Source of the DNA: Rhodococcus sp. IEGM 1409
GTDB taxonomy: Bacteria; Actinomycetota; Actinomycetes; Mycobacteriales; Mycobacteriaceae
Reading direction: 5' to 3'
DNA: 64,000 bases
NCBI RefSeq assembly: GCF_030056735.1
Contig: NZ_JASHKN010000009.1
Span: 124,001-188,000, forward strand
Shown here one piece after another: positions 24,921 to 33,437 of the stretch. The translations under genes were made by a program, and so were the position numbers. Numbering within the stretch: the first letter of the stretch is position 1; each line of letters begins with the position of its first letter. The notes below the pieces were generated by a model that saw only the letters and a program-made list of their open reading frames with translations, was not told the DNA's origin and did no database searches.

Positions 24921-24953
24921 GAACGAACCTCAGGCACAACAGAACACGGCCCA

Positions 24954-24984
24954 GCACCGCATCGAGGAGATCTCGATGCGGTGC
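24954..24984. terminator. hairpin between convergent genes
   Basis: GCACCGCATCGAG (24954-24966) pairs perfectly with CTCGATGCGGTGC (24972-24984) across 5 bases. It lies between the stops of the DUF222 gene (24920) and the PfpI gene (24997). No T-run follows, so it may terminate weakly in both directions. Confidence 0.65.
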
Positions 24985-24996
24985 CAGAAGGCATGC

Positions 24997-25695
24997 TCAG
25001 CCCAAGTCGGCGACGATCCGCTCGGCGAGTGGCTTCGACGACGCCGGGTTCTGACCGGTGTAGAGCTTGCGGTCCACCACGACATAAGGCGACCAGGCAT
25101 CCGCCTTCGAGAATTTGCCACCCAACTCGCGTAGTCGAGTTTCGAGCAACCACGGAGCCTTGTCCGCCAGACCAGCCTGCGTCTCCTCTTCGTTGGTGAA
25201 CGAGGTCAATTGGTAGCCGTCGAACAGCCAGCTCCCATCGGATCTCTGGGCCGGCAGGAGTGCCGCCGGTGCGTGACAGACCGCCGAGACCACCTTGTCC
25301 GCGCCCAAAAAGTTCACGAGAAGCTCGCCGAAGGATGCCGACACCGCAAGATCCTCCATCGGTCCATGTCCACCCGGTACAAAAACCACGTCGTAGTCGG
25401 CGGCATCGGCGTTCTCGAGAATCTCCGGCGAATCGAGCACCGGCTGCAGATCGGCGATGTACTTGCGCATACGCTCAGCGCCTTCTTGCCCGCCGTTGAC
25501 CTCGGGCGCCAGGCTTCCCTCGTCCACAACGGGGGCTTTACCGCCAGGCGTCGCGATCACGATGTCGTAGCCGGCGTCGACGAAAACGCGATGCGCCTCG
25601 ACCAGTTCTTCCGCCCAGTACCCGGTCGGGTGGGCCGTTCCGTCCTTCAGCGTCCAGTGATCTGCAGAAGTAACTGCAAACAACAGCTTTGTCAT
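24997..25695 (-). CDS. DJ-1/PfpI family protein (Hsp31/glyoxalase III-like)
   Basis: 232 residues. The nucleophile elbow is AVCHAPAALL with Cys about 140 and adjacent His. The N-terminus TSADHWTLKDGTAHPTGYWAEELVEAH supplies the acidic residue (Glu in WAEELVE) typical of Hsp31-like members, which detoxify methylglyoxal or act as chaperones. FVPGGHGPMEDL is the second conserved loop. Soluble. Three 16-bp tandem repeats lie directly upstream, where its promoter or leader should be. Confidence 0.87.
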   Translation of the reverse strand: MTKLLFAVTSADHWTLKDGTAHPTGYWAEELVEAHRVFVDAGYDIVIATPGGKAPVVDEGSLAPEVNGGQEGAERMRKYIADLQPVLDSPEILENADAADYDVVFVPGGHGPMEDLAVSASFGELLVNFLGADKVVSAVCHAPAALLPAQRSDGSWLFDGYQLTSFTNEEETQAGLADKAPWLLETRLRELGGKFSKADAWSPYVVVDRKLYTGQNPASSKPLAERIVADLG

Positions 25696-25710
25696 CGCGC
25701 AACCTTTCGT

Positions 25711-25758
25711 CGTAGTCAGGAACCCTCGTAGTCAGGAACCCTCGTAGTCAGGAACCCG
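25711..25758. repeat. three 16-bp tandem repeats upstream of the PfpI gene
   Basis: CGTAGTCAGGAACCCT is repeated without gaps at 25711, 25727 and 25743, the last copy differing in its final base. It ends 15 bases from the PfpI start codon, within its 5' region. Copy number may vary by slippage and alter expression. Confidence 0.85.
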
Positions 25759-25911
25759 GAGACACGAAACCCCGGAGAACACTCCCTTGGATGAAACGCA
25801 CTCATCGGGAGGGAATTCCGCATCGCCGGTTCCAGTGCGACTTCTCACCAACGGGGCATGCAACCCGTCATACCCACTTGCCAGCTCGAGCATCTGGGTC
25901 AAGCAGCGCGA

Positions 25912-26082
25912 TCAGGCCAAGACGAAGGCCACGGCAAAAAGTGTCCAGGCGGCAGCAAGAACCGTCGACGCCGCAGTAACTGCCCCGGTCACGGCAGGTC
26001 GAGTGCTGCGGTTGCGCGCGGCGATGATCCCGACCGTCATCAAGGTCAGCGCCATCAGGAATGACAGAACCACGATTTTCAC
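25912..26082 (-). CDS. small membrane protein, 56 residues
   Basis: Start GTG 26082 with AAGGGG upstream; an ATG at 26151 would add a hydrophilic extension lacking a ribosome binding site. Two transmembrane helices are evident, VKIVVLSFLMALTLMTVGII and AASTVLAAAWTLFAVAFVLA, joined by a basic loop (AARNRSTRP). No family recognised. It diverges from the HTH gene at 26237, sharing an intergenic region that holds two operator-like repeats, so co-regulation is plausible. Confidence 0.6.
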   Translation of the reverse strand: MKIVVLSFLMALTLMTVGIIAARNRSTRPAVTGAVTAASTVLAAAWTLFAVAFVLA

Positions 26083-26169
26083 CAGCAACCCCTTCGACGT
26101 CGGCCAACAGAACCGGAAACCATTTAGATAATACACAAATAGATCGTGCATTACTCAAATCAGAACTCC

Positions 26170-26220
26170 GTCAGGTAAGTCTTGACAACATTTGATTCAA
26201 ACTGTCAGGCTAGTCCTGAC
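26170..26220. promoter_or_regulatory. two related 17-bp dyads with -35-like element
   Basis: GTCAGGTAAGTCTTGAC (26170-26186) and GTCAGGCTAGTCCTGAC (26204-26220) are imperfect copies of one dyad, starting 34 bp apart (about three helical turns). TTGACA (26182-26187) overlaps the first. The second ends right before the AAAGGAG of the HTH gene, which suggests autoregulation. Confidence 0.65.
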
Positions 26221-26236
26221 GAAAGGAGAACTTCTC

Positions 26237-26650
26237 ATGGAAGACCTGATCGAGCACGCCCTGACCGCAAAGATCGATACTGCCGCTATTGCGACGGCCA
26301 ACGCCGCGATCGCCGAGGCCGGCGCTCAGGCGGACAAAATTGTCGGTACGGATCCCCTGCCTGGCAGCCCCGAATGGGAGGCGGAACAAGACACCGATAT
26401 CCCGGCGCAGCGTCAGATCGCTTGGCAGTTGGCATGTTTCCGGATCCAGCTTGCCGCGGGCATCGATTCGACGGCAAGCGTCATGAGCCTGCGTAGATTC
26501 GGCGCAACGTGGACAACCATCGGCCGCGCAGCCGGAATGACCCGACAGTCCGCGCATGAACGGTGGGGTCGTCGCGTATCGGACATGCTCGACCCATACG
26601 GAGTCGGAATACCGCCCATGGTGCCGAATGACGACCCGACTCAGCCCTGA
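26237..26650 (+). CDS. small helix-turn-helix DNA-binding protein
   Basis: 137 residues from ATG 26237, after AAAGGAG; an in-frame start at 26192 lies within the operator region. The C-terminal part holds an HTH: RRFGATWTTIGRAAGMTRQSAHERWGRR. The N-terminal region is Ala-rich and helical (TAAIATANAAIAEAGAQADKIVG). It resembles small actinobacterial HTH proteins of unknown role. The two 17-bp dyads in its promoter are probably its own binding sites. Confidence 0.75.
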   Translation: MEDLIEHALTAKIDTAAIATANAAIAEAGAQADKIVGTDPLPGSPEWEAEQDTDIPAQRQIAWQLACFRIQLAAGIDSTASVMSLRRFGATWTTIGRAAGMTRQSAHERWGRRVSDMLDPYGVGIPPMVPNDDPTQP

Positions 26651-26655
26651 CTACA

Positions 26656-26700
26656 AATCGCGTAACCACTGATCGCGTGACTACTGATCGCGTGACTACT
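26656..26700. repeat. 15-bp tandem repeats at the end of the sigma-factor gene
   Basis: GATCGCGTGACTACT occurs at 26671 and 26686 in tandem, with a degenerate copy at 26656. The last copy contains the sigma factor's stop codon (26696-26698, - strand). A similar arrangement is seen at 36214. Confidence 0.75.
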
Positions 26701-27970
26701 GATCCGGCAGAAGCGCATCTGCTTTCGCGACCAGCACTGCGCGCTCACGCTCATTCCCAGCCAGCCGGACTGCTTCGAGGAGTTCGGTTCGAGCTTCCTT
26801 GGATCGGCCGAGCTGACTGAGCAACTCACCCCGAACGCTCGGAAGCAGGTGGTAGCCGGCCAGTTCACCTGAAGCGACAAGCTTGTCGACGAATTCGAGC
26901 GCAGGGGCAGGACCGTATGCCATGGATACGGCCGCCGCATGATTGAGGTCGACCACGGGCGAAGGCGCCAGTTGCGCCAAAGCCTCGTAGAGAATGACGA
27001 TCTTCTTCCAATCGGTGTCATCGAAAGTTGCTGCTCGCGCGTGACATTCGGCTATCGCGGCCTGCAAACCGTACGGACCGCGTCCACGCCCGACTGCGTC
27101 AGCCCGCTGCAGCGCGGCAAACCCCCGTGCGATCTGAAGGCGATCCCACCGAGTCCGGTCCTGGTCCGCAAGCAGGATGGGTTCACCCGTCGAAGTTGTC
27201 CTGGCACCGAATCGCGACGCTGTCAGTTCCATCAACGCGACGAGGCCGTGCACCTCGGATTCCCCCGGGACCAGTTCGGCCAGTATCCGAGCCAGCCGCA
27301 GCGCTTCAGCACTCAGATCCGCGCGCATCCACTCGTCCCCAGAGCTGGCTGCATAGCCTTCGTTGAACACCAAGTACAACACTCCGAGTACGGAGCCCAA
27401 CCTTCTCGAAAACTCTTCTCGCCCTGGAACTTCGAATACCGCTTTCGAGGCGGTCAATGTCTTCTTCGCGCGTACGATCCGCTGCTGCACTGTCGCGGTC
27501 GGCGTCAGGAACGCTTTGGCGATTTCTTCCGTAGTCAACCCGCCGACTACCCGAAGTGTCAAGGCTACCTGCGCTTTTCGATTCAATACAGGGTGGCAGG
27601 CAATGAATATCAGCCGAAGGACGTCGTCGTCGATCCGATCCGGATCCCAGCTGACGTCATCGAAGCGCGAAGCGTCGTTCTCGAGTTCACGCGCGAAGTG
27701 GGCGTAGCGTTCGTCCAACCTCTCGCGTCGTCGCCACCCGTCAATTGCCCGTCGTGTCGCAACAGACGTCAGCCAGGCAGCTGGATTTCGCGGGACCCCG
27801 GTGGCAGGCCACTGCTCGACGGCTTCGAGCAGAGCCTGCGCAGCCAGGTCCTCGGCAAGATCAAGATCGCCGACGGTGCGAGTCAACGTGGCGACGATCT
27901 TTGCGGATTCGATACGCCAGACCGCGTCGACAGCCGCTCTCGTTGCTTCTCGCACCGCCTCGTCGGACAT
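26696..27970 (-). CDS. ECF42-type RNA polymerase sigma factor
   Basis: 424 residues, far longer than a minimal ECF sigma factor. Region 2: LAEDLAAQALLEAVEQWPATGVPRNPAAWLTSVATRRAIDGWRR. Region 4: LTLRVVGGLTTEEIAKAFLTPTATVQQRIVRAKK. The remaining 230 residues form the DUF6596/TPR-like extension that defines ECF42, with VLYLVFNEGYAASSG. ECF42 factors have no anti-sigma factor and sit next to DGPF/YCII-domain genes, exactly as here: the partner ends 3 bases upstream. The extension is thought to control activity. Confidence 0.92.
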   Translation of the reverse strand: MSDEAVREATRAAVDAVWRIESAKIVATLTRTVGDLDLAEDLAAQALLEAVEQWPATGVPRNPAAWLTSVATRRAIDGWRRRERLDERYAHFARELENDASRFDDVSWDPDRIDDDVLRLIFIACHPVLNRKAQVALTLRVVGGLTTEEIAKAFLTPTATVQQRIVRAKKTLTASKAVFEVPGREEFSRRLGSVLGVLYLVFNEGYAASSGDEWMRADLSAEALRLARILAELVPGESEVHGLVALMELTASRFGARTTSTGEPILLADQDRTRWDRLQIARGFAALQRADAVGRGRGPYGLQAAIAECHARAATFDDTDWKKIVILYEALAQLAPSPVVDLNHAAAVSMAYGPAPALEFVDKLVASGELAGYHLLPSVRGELLSQLGRSKEARTELLEAVRLAGNERERAVLVAKADALLPDQ

Positions 27971-27973
27971 GGT

Positions 27974-28402
27974 TCAGCCTGCGACCGGGCGATCGGTGCC
28001 GAGCTCTTCGCGCCAGCCGGCTTCCTTCTGGATGTACTCGTTGTCCTGATCGAAGTCCGACATCTCACTCACCCGGCGCACCTCGAGCTTGCTTCCCGGA
28101 CCCAACGGGCAGCGCTTTGCCCATTCCAAGGCTTCATCCTTGGTGGACGTCTGAATGATCCAGAATCCCGAGAACAACTCCTTCGTCTCCCCGTACGGGC
28201 CGTCGGAAACCAGCGGAGGATCGGACTCGAAATCGACGATGAATCCCTCCTCCATGGCCAGTCCCTCACCGGCCAGAAGGACACCGGCCTTGATCAGGGA
28301 TTCGTTGTACTGGCCCATCGCGGCGATGATCTCGTCGAAGTCCATGTCCTTGGATGCTTCGATGGCCGCGTCGGTGGAACGCATGATCAGCATGTACTTC
28401 AT
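27974..28402 (-). CDS. YCII/DGPF domain protein, ECF42 partner
   Basis: 142 residues from ATG 28402, preceded by AAGGAG. YCII-related fold with the signature VSDGPYGETKELFSGFWIIQT. It is the first gene of a two-gene operon with the ECF42 sigma factor, with a 3-base gap. DGPF proteins are typical targets and neighbours of ECF42. The biochemical function is unproven, and related proteins are small dimeric enzymes or sensors. An ECF42-like promoter lies upstream at 28454-28479. Confidence 0.9.
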   Translation of the reverse strand: MKYMLIMRSTDAAIEASKDMDFDEIIAAMGQYNESLIKAGVLLAGEGLAMEEGFIVDFESDPPLVSDGPYGETKELFSGFWIIQTSTKDEALEWAKRCPLGPGSKLEVRRVSEMSDFDQDNEYIQKEAGWREELGTDRPVAG

Positions 28403-28882
28403 GAGAATCTCCTTCGTTTGTGGGCCGTTCCGTTCGGCCCCTCTGCCTACACGTCGAACGGCGCACTCACCGATCGACAAACTTCCGAAAGTTTTTTTCC
28501 GAGGACAAAACCGCCGGCCTGGATGCGCTGCTCACGCTATCGGCAGACGGGTCGTCGGGCAGGTCAGAAGTCGAGAAATCCCGGCACAACTTCACGAACG
28601 AGGCCAGTCGCGTCAGTGCTCCCGTAGAAATACACCGACCCGTAACCGACTAGGTACTCCTCCGCGAACTCGGGTTGCGACTGCAGAATCGGCTGACCAG
28701 CGAAAACCTGCGGGGCCGCCGACCTATCCGTGCCCCATTTTTCGAATCGCCCGAATCCACCCCGAGATGTACTCTGTCCACCGGCGTCATCCTGGGGAGA
28801 TCCGACGGGCGTCGGAGAAGACTCTTTGATTTCCTACAGACCGCTGGTGACGTAGGCCACATTCAGGCTCGATGATGAGTGC
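28403..28882. other. 480-bp region without a confident gene; contains a startless open frame
   Basis: Apart from the ECF42-type promoter, the notable content is a - strand frame open from 28833 to its TGA at 28564-28566. Its last 60 residues look protein-like: FGRFEKWGTDRSAAPQVF, then PEFAEEYLVGYGSVYFYG, ending VVPGFLDF. It has no usable start codon near its 5' end and no recognised family, so it is probably the 3' remnant of a lost gene. Nothing else coding was seen. Confidence 0.5.
28454..28479 (-). promoter_or_regulatory. ECF42-type promoter candidate
   Basis: On the - strand, TGTCGA (28479-28474) is followed after 17 bases by CGA (28456-28454). As I recall, reported ECF42 targets have TGTCGA at -35 and a CGA-containing -10. 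It lies about 50 bases upstream of the DGPF gene, so the sigma factor would drive its own operon. Confidence 0.6.
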
Positions 28883-29854
28883 ATGACAACATTTCCCAAT
28901 CTCGACCCCGAACTCGCCGCAGCACTCACCATGCTCCCGAAGGTTGACTTCTCGGACCTCCCCAACGCGCGGGCAACCTACGACGCTCTGGTCGGCACCA
29001 TGCTGGCCGACCTGTCATTCGACGGCGTCGCGCTTCGTGAACTATCCGCTCCTGGCCTGGACGGCGATCCGGAGGTCACGATTCGCTTCTTCACTCCGGA
29101 CAACACCACCGGCCCTGTCCCCGTTGTGCTCTGGATCCATGGCGGCGGATTCGCAATCGGCACCGCAGAGTCCAGCGATCCACTTTGCGTCGAGGTAGCG
29201 CGCGAACTCGGATTCGCCGTTGCCAACGTGGAGTACCGCCTCGCCCCCGAAACCCCCTTTCCGGGGCCGATCAACGACTGCTACGCCGCACTCACGTACA
29301 TCCACGCGCACGCCGAGGAACTGGGTGTCGATCCCAGCCGCATCGCAGTCGGCGGGCAGAGCGCAGGCGGCGGACTGGCCGCAGGCACTGTACTCAAAGC
29401 CCGCGACGAGGCCGTTGTGCCCGTGGCATTCCAATTCCTCGAAATCCCTGAACTCGACGACCGTCTGGCGACGGTCTCGATGACGAACTTCGTCGACACA
29501 CCGTTGTGGCACCGCCCCAACGCCATCCTGTCGTGGAAGTACTATCTCGGCGAGTCGTATTCAGGTCCCGAGGATCCTGACGTCTCCATTTACGCTGCGC
29601 CATCCCGGGCTACCGACCTCACAGGTCTGCCACCGACCTACCTGTCCACCATGGAGCTCGACCCGCTCCGCGACGAAGGAATCGAATACGCCCTTCGACT
29701 GCTGCAAGCGGGAGTCAGCGTCGAATTGCACTCCTTCCCCGGAACCTTTCACGGGTCGGCACTAGTCGCGACCGCAGCTGTCAGCGAAAGAGGTGCCGCC
29801 GAAGCCCTCACTGCGCTCCGGAGAGGGTTGCGTTCGCTGTCGCCAGTCTCGTAG
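28883..29854 (+). CDS. alpha/beta hydrolase, hormone-sensitive-lipase (GDXG) type esterase
   Basis: 323 residues. HGGGFAIGTAES is the oxyanion-hole motif of HSL/family IV esterases, and GGQSAGGGLAAG is the nucleophile elbow (Gln replaces the usual Asp of GDSAGG). Catalytic His lies in SFPGTFHGSALV near the C-terminus. Typical length. It hydrolyses short-chain or aromatic esters. It lies directly upstream of a PucR-like regulator in the same direction, separated by 9 bases, so they may be co-transcribed. Confidence 0.9.
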   Translation: MTTFPNLDPELAAALTMLPKVDFSDLPNARATYDALVGTMLADLSFDGVALRELSAPGLDGDPEVTIRFFTPDNTTGPVPVVLWIHGGGFAIGTAESSDPLCVEVARELGFAVANVEYRLAPETPFPGPINDCYAALTYIHAHAEELGVDPSRIAVGGQSAGGGLAAGTVLKARDEAVVPVAFQFLEIPELDDRLATVSMTNFVDTPLWHRPNAILSWKYYLGESYSGPEDPDVSIYAAPSRATDLTGLPPTYLSTMELDPLRDEGIEYALRLLQAGVSVELHSFPGTFHGSALVATAAVSERGAAEALTALRRGLRSLSPVS

Positions 29855-29863
29855 CGTTGCGAG

Positions 29864-30943
29864 ATGCAAGGACTGATGTACCGGCTTGCCGAGCTCGATG
29901 CAGACTCGGCAGGCCTGGTACGCGTCATCGATTACTTCGACGCCCTCGTGCGGCACGGCTCCGACACCGCATCCTTGCTTCGGGCGAGCGCGCAGTTGGC
30001 GGACTGCATCGTGGGCATCGAGATCATCGAACACGGCAGAAGCAAGAAGAGTAGGCGCCGTTGTGACCCACGCGGCCGATGGTCCCCCGAACCCCAGCTC
30101 CCACCGAGCATGTCCAGAGACATCACCGTCGACGACGATGTTCTCGGGAAAGTGTGGATCGAGCGCCCTGGTGCCCACTTGCCGCTCGACGAAATGCTCG
30201 TCGACCGGATGGCCCTGACCGCAGCGATAATCCTGCAACCCCGACGCTTGCCTACCGAAGCCGAGCACACTCGAAATCTGTTGTTCCCGATGGATGAACT
30301 CGCGGTGCTCACCTCCTGTGCCGGTCTCGGTATCGAACCCCATACCCCAGTCCGTGTAATGGCAACCAAGGCAGTCTCAGATACGGCCCTCGGCACTGCA
30401 CGCCTTGTTTTTTCGCCAGATTGCACACCCGGCAGAGCCGCTGGGATAGAAGCTGATGGCGAGTATCTGAATCTCGTGACGGGTTCGTTCGCACCGACAA
30501 CCGAGCTGGCCGAGGCAGCACTGTCGTCATCCATTCGCGCCGGAATATCTTTGGCTACTTCCGCTTCCGAAGTGAACATGATACTCAGCACTGCACGATT
30601 CGCTCGTGCACAGGCGTCAGCAACAACACCGATCGTGAACGCCGACGATCTCGGCGCACTCAACCTCCTGGCACCGGGATCGCACATCGATCACTCGCGG
30701 ATACCGGATCTAGTTCTTGCCAAAGCGATCGGCGATTCCAAACAGGGATTCGAATTACTCGAAACCTTGAGGGCATACCTTCAATCCGGAACATTGAGGG
30801 CCGCAGCCGATTCCATGCACCTCCACCACAGCAGCGTCGCGCACCGATTGGCAAAGCTGTCCCAGCACGTCGGATTCCACGTCGACACCATCGAGAATCG
30901 AGCGCGCGCAACGGCGATGATGCTGGTTCTCGACGGCGGATAG
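29864..30943 (+). CDS. PucR-family helix-turn-helix regulator
   Basis: 359 residues. The C-terminal 60 residues are the PucR-type HTH: LLETLRAYLQSGTLRAAADSMHLHHSSVAHRLAKLSQHVG. The N-terminal 250 residues are a divergent sensory region with no recognised purine-specific domain. Target genes are probably the esterase just upstream (inference). Confidence 0.82.
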   Translation: MQGLMYRLAELDADSAGLVRVIDYFDALVRHGSDTASLLRASAQLADCIVGIEIIEHGRSKKSRRRCDPRGRWSPEPQLPPSMSRDITVDDDVLGKVWIERPGAHLPLDEMLVDRMALTAAIILQPRRLPTEAEHTRNLLFPMDELAVLTSCAGLGIEPHTPVRVMATKAVSDTALGTARLVFSPDCTPGRAAGIEADGEYLNLVTGSFAPTTELAEAALSSSIRAGISLATSASEVNMILSTARFARAQASATTPIVNADDLGALNLLAPGSHIDHSRIPDLVLAKAIGDSKQGFELLETLRAYLQSGTLRAAADSMHLHHSSVAHRLAKLSQHVGFHVDTIENRARATAMMLVLDGG

Positions 30944-30965
30944 CTCCCACCCAGCATCACAGGCA

Positions 30966-31865
30966 CTACGCAGTAGTCGACGATCTTTCCCGTTCAGCCA
31001 GCGCAACGAACGGCGCAAGTGCTGGATTCGGATTATCCGGGCGATAGGTGACAGCAACATCGAGAGTTGGTTGCTCACCGGCGATCTCGCACAGATGGAT
31101 ACCTGGGATGCGGAGCATCCGTGCCCGACCCTGCGGGATCGGCGCAATTCCCACGCCGTCCGATACGGCATGTAGGACCTGCTCGTCGTCAGCTTCGAAT
31201 CGAACGATATTGGGAGTGCTGTTCGGCCAAAGCTGTTCGAGCGTGCGAGAATACATTCCGGGCGCATTGGCCTCGGGCCAGAACACAACGGGAACGTCCA
31301 CCAAATCTCCCAGTTCGAGTGTCGCTCGACCCCCGAACGGATGATCTACGGGAACCGCGACCAGGATGGGTTCGGTGACGAGGACGATCAGGGGAAGTTC
31401 ACGATCGCCGTTATCGAGTGGCGGGCGGACGACGGCGATGTCCACGGCTCCATTCCGGACGAGGTCGACTGTCTGCGCCGAAGTGCCACGATGGACGACA
31501 ACTTCGACGCCCGGGTACAGCTTTCGATACGTGCTGACCAGATCCGCGACTGCACCGCCTGCCCACGAGCGGGTGTACGCGATGCGCAGTTCTCCATCCA
31601 CGCCGCGTGCAGCCAATCGAACTCGCTCGACCGCCCGCTCCGCACACCCGAGCAAAAAGCGCGCCTCTCGTACCGCCACTCGGCCGGCGTCGGTGAAGGT
31701 GAACTGCGGACCCCGACGATCCACCAAAGGCACGCCGAGTTCGCGCTCGAGAACCTTGATCTGCTGACTGAGTGCCGATTGCGCTACGTGGACGTTGGCG
31801 GCGGCGCGAGTGAAGCTGCCATGATCCGACAGAGCGATCAGATAGCGGGCGCGCTGCAGGTTCAT
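30966..31865 (-). CDS. LysR-family transcriptional regulator
   Basis: 299 residues from ATG 31865; an upstream extension to 31949 lacks LysR similarity. The N-terminal HTH reads MNLQRARYLIALSDHGSFTR, AAANVHVAQSALSQQIKVLERELG. The rest is a substrate-binding fold with GELRIAYTRSWAGGAVADLV. It diverges from the 2-hydroxyacid oxidase gene at 32007, the classical layout for a LysR activator and its target. Confidence 0.9.
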   Translation of the reverse strand: MNLQRARYLIALSDHGSFTRAAANVHVAQSALSQQIKVLERELGVPLVDRRGPQFTFTDAGRVAVREARFLLGCAERAVERVRLAARGVDGELRIAYTRSWAGGAVADLVSTYRKLYPGVEVVVHRGTSAQTVDLVRNGAVDIAVVRPPLDNGDRELPLIVLVTEPILVAVPVDHPFGGRATLELGDLVDVPVVFWPEANAPGMYSRTLEQLWPNSTPNIVRFEADDEQVLHAVSDGVGIAPIPQGRARMLRIPGIHLCEIAGEQPTLDVAVTYRPDNPNPALAPFVALAERERSSTTA

Positions 31866-32006
31866 ACGGCGATTATAAGAAGAACAGATGGTGGTGTCAC
31901 TACTTGGTCTTGGACAGGGGATCACCTGAGGTCGGAGGATCGTGTTCACGATGCTCTACCGCTTCTCCCCCGAAGAATTGTCACCCGAACGATCACAAGG
32001 TTGCAC

Positions 32007-33422
32007 ATGAACCCCCGAACACTCGTCGAACCGCGCGAACCTGGAGCGGACGCGAGGCTCCTCGACGCCATCGCGGGGATCGTCGGCGAAACGCATGTCC
32101 TCACCGATCCCGAACTGATCGAGGGCTACACGCGCGACTGGACGGGACGTTGGATCGGCGACGCGATCGCGGTCATCCGTCCTGGTAACACTGCCGAAGT
32201 ATCTGCCGTCCTTCGAGCATGCTTCGACGCGGGGGTACCTGTGACGCCCCAAGGCGGCAACACCGGACTGGTCGGTGGCGGAATCGCCTCGGCCGGGTCC
32301 GTGGTGCTGAGTACCAGGCGTTTGGAGACGATCGAATCCGTCGATCCCATCGGCCGGACAATCGCAGCCGGCGCCGGCGTGACCGTTGCTCGCGCCGACC
32401 TGGCCGCATCTGCACACGGCCTTCGGTTCGGAATCGATTTGGCATCAAAGGAATCCGCGACACTCGGCGGCATCGTCGCTACCAACGCCGGTGGTACGCG
32501 CATGGTCCGATACGGAAATACGCGGGCACAGATACTCGGTATCGAGGCTGTGCTCGCAGACGGTTCCGTCTTGAGCAGATGGACGCCACTCGTCAAAGAC
32601 AATGTCGGATACGACATTCCAGGCCTCCTTGCCGGTAGCGAGGGAACCCTTGCCGTCATCACCAAAGTCCTGATGAAGCTGGTCACCCCCGCGACCGACA
32701 CCCAGGTCGTACTCGCCGGTGTAAGCGACGTCGATCAAGCGTTGCATCTGTGTAATCGCGTGCGCCAGAGCGGATTGACCGTCGAAGCCGCCGAAATCAT
32801 GACTGACGACGGCATCGACCTCGTCTGCGCACACACCGATGCCCGTCGTCCGTTCGGCGCCCCTTCACCGATGTACACACTCATCGAGGTTTCGTCACCG
32901 CGCGAGACGGAAGAGTCACTCCTCGAAGTTCTCTCCGCCTCTGCCGATCTCATCGAGGACGCGACGGTCGAGCCCGGACCCGCTCGAAAACTGTGGACCC
33001 TGCGGGAGAGCCACACCGAAAGCATCAGCGCTTCGTCGACGACACCGGTTGTAAAGCTCGACATCTCCGTGCCCTTGTCCGTGATGGGCATGTTCATCGA
33101 GAGCCTTCGAGAGGCACTGGCCGAGCGATTCCCCCTCGTGCGGCCAATCTTGTTCGGGCACTTCGCCGACGGAAACATTCACGTGAACCTCCTGGACGCC
33201 GATCCGGGGGTCGCACACGAACTGACCGATACGGTGTTCCAACTCGTCGCCGTCCACCATGGAAGCATCAGCGCCGAGCACGGGATAGGTCGCGCGAAGT
33301 CTCCGTGGATAACGCTGGGGCGCACGAAGACCGACATCGCCGCGATGCAGTTGATCAAATCGTCCTGGGACCCGCATGGAATCCTCAATCCTGGAATACT
33401 GTTGCCGAAAAAGGTCGAGTAA
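32007..33422 (+). CDS. FAD-linked 2-hydroxyacid oxidase/dehydrogenase (GlcD/D-lactate type)
   Basis: 471 residues from ATG 32007. The VAO-type FAD fold shows VTPQGGNTGLVGGG, SKESATLGGIVATNAGGTRMVRYG and GLLAGSEGTLAVITKV. The C-terminal cap has LFGHFADGNIHVNLL, HGSISAEHGIGRAKSPW and DPHGILNPGILLP, as in glycolate oxidase subunit GlcD and D-lactate dehydrogenases. It oxidises D-2-hydroxyacids to 2-oxoacids; the electron acceptor is unknown. It is probably activated by the divergent LysR protein. A broken phosphatase gene follows. Confidence 0.9.
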   Translation: MNPRTLVEPREPGADARLLDAIAGIVGETHVLTDPELIEGYTRDWTGRWIGDAIAVIRPGNTAEVSAVLRACFDAGVPVTPQGGNTGLVGGGIASAGSVVLSTRRLETIESVDPIGRTIAAGAGVTVARADLAASAHGLRFGIDLASKESATLGGIVATNAGGTRMVRYGNTRAQILGIEAVLADGSVLSRWTPLVKDNVGYDIPGLLAGSEGTLAVITKVLMKLVTPATDTQVVLAGVSDVDQALHLCNRVRQSGLTVEAAEIMTDDGIDLVCAHTDARRPFGAPSPMYTLIEVSSPRETEESLLEVLSASADLIEDATVEPGPARKLWTLRESHTESISASSTTPVVKLDISVPLSVMGMFIESLREALAERFPLVRPILFGHFADGNIHVNLLDADPGVAHELTDTVFQLVAVHHGSISAEHGIGRAKSPWITLGRTKTDIAAMQLIKSSWDPHGILNPGILLPKKVE

Positions 33423-33437
33423 GCAAAAGGGGTCTCG

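Noticed and set aside
26939-28627. 562-codon + strand open frame
   Set aside because: Antisense to the ECF42 sigma factor and its DGPF partner, and spanning both. No recognisable domain.
31866-32006. Upstream extensions of the LysR gene and of the oxidase
   Set aside because: These frames cover the divergent promoter region and lack family similarity.
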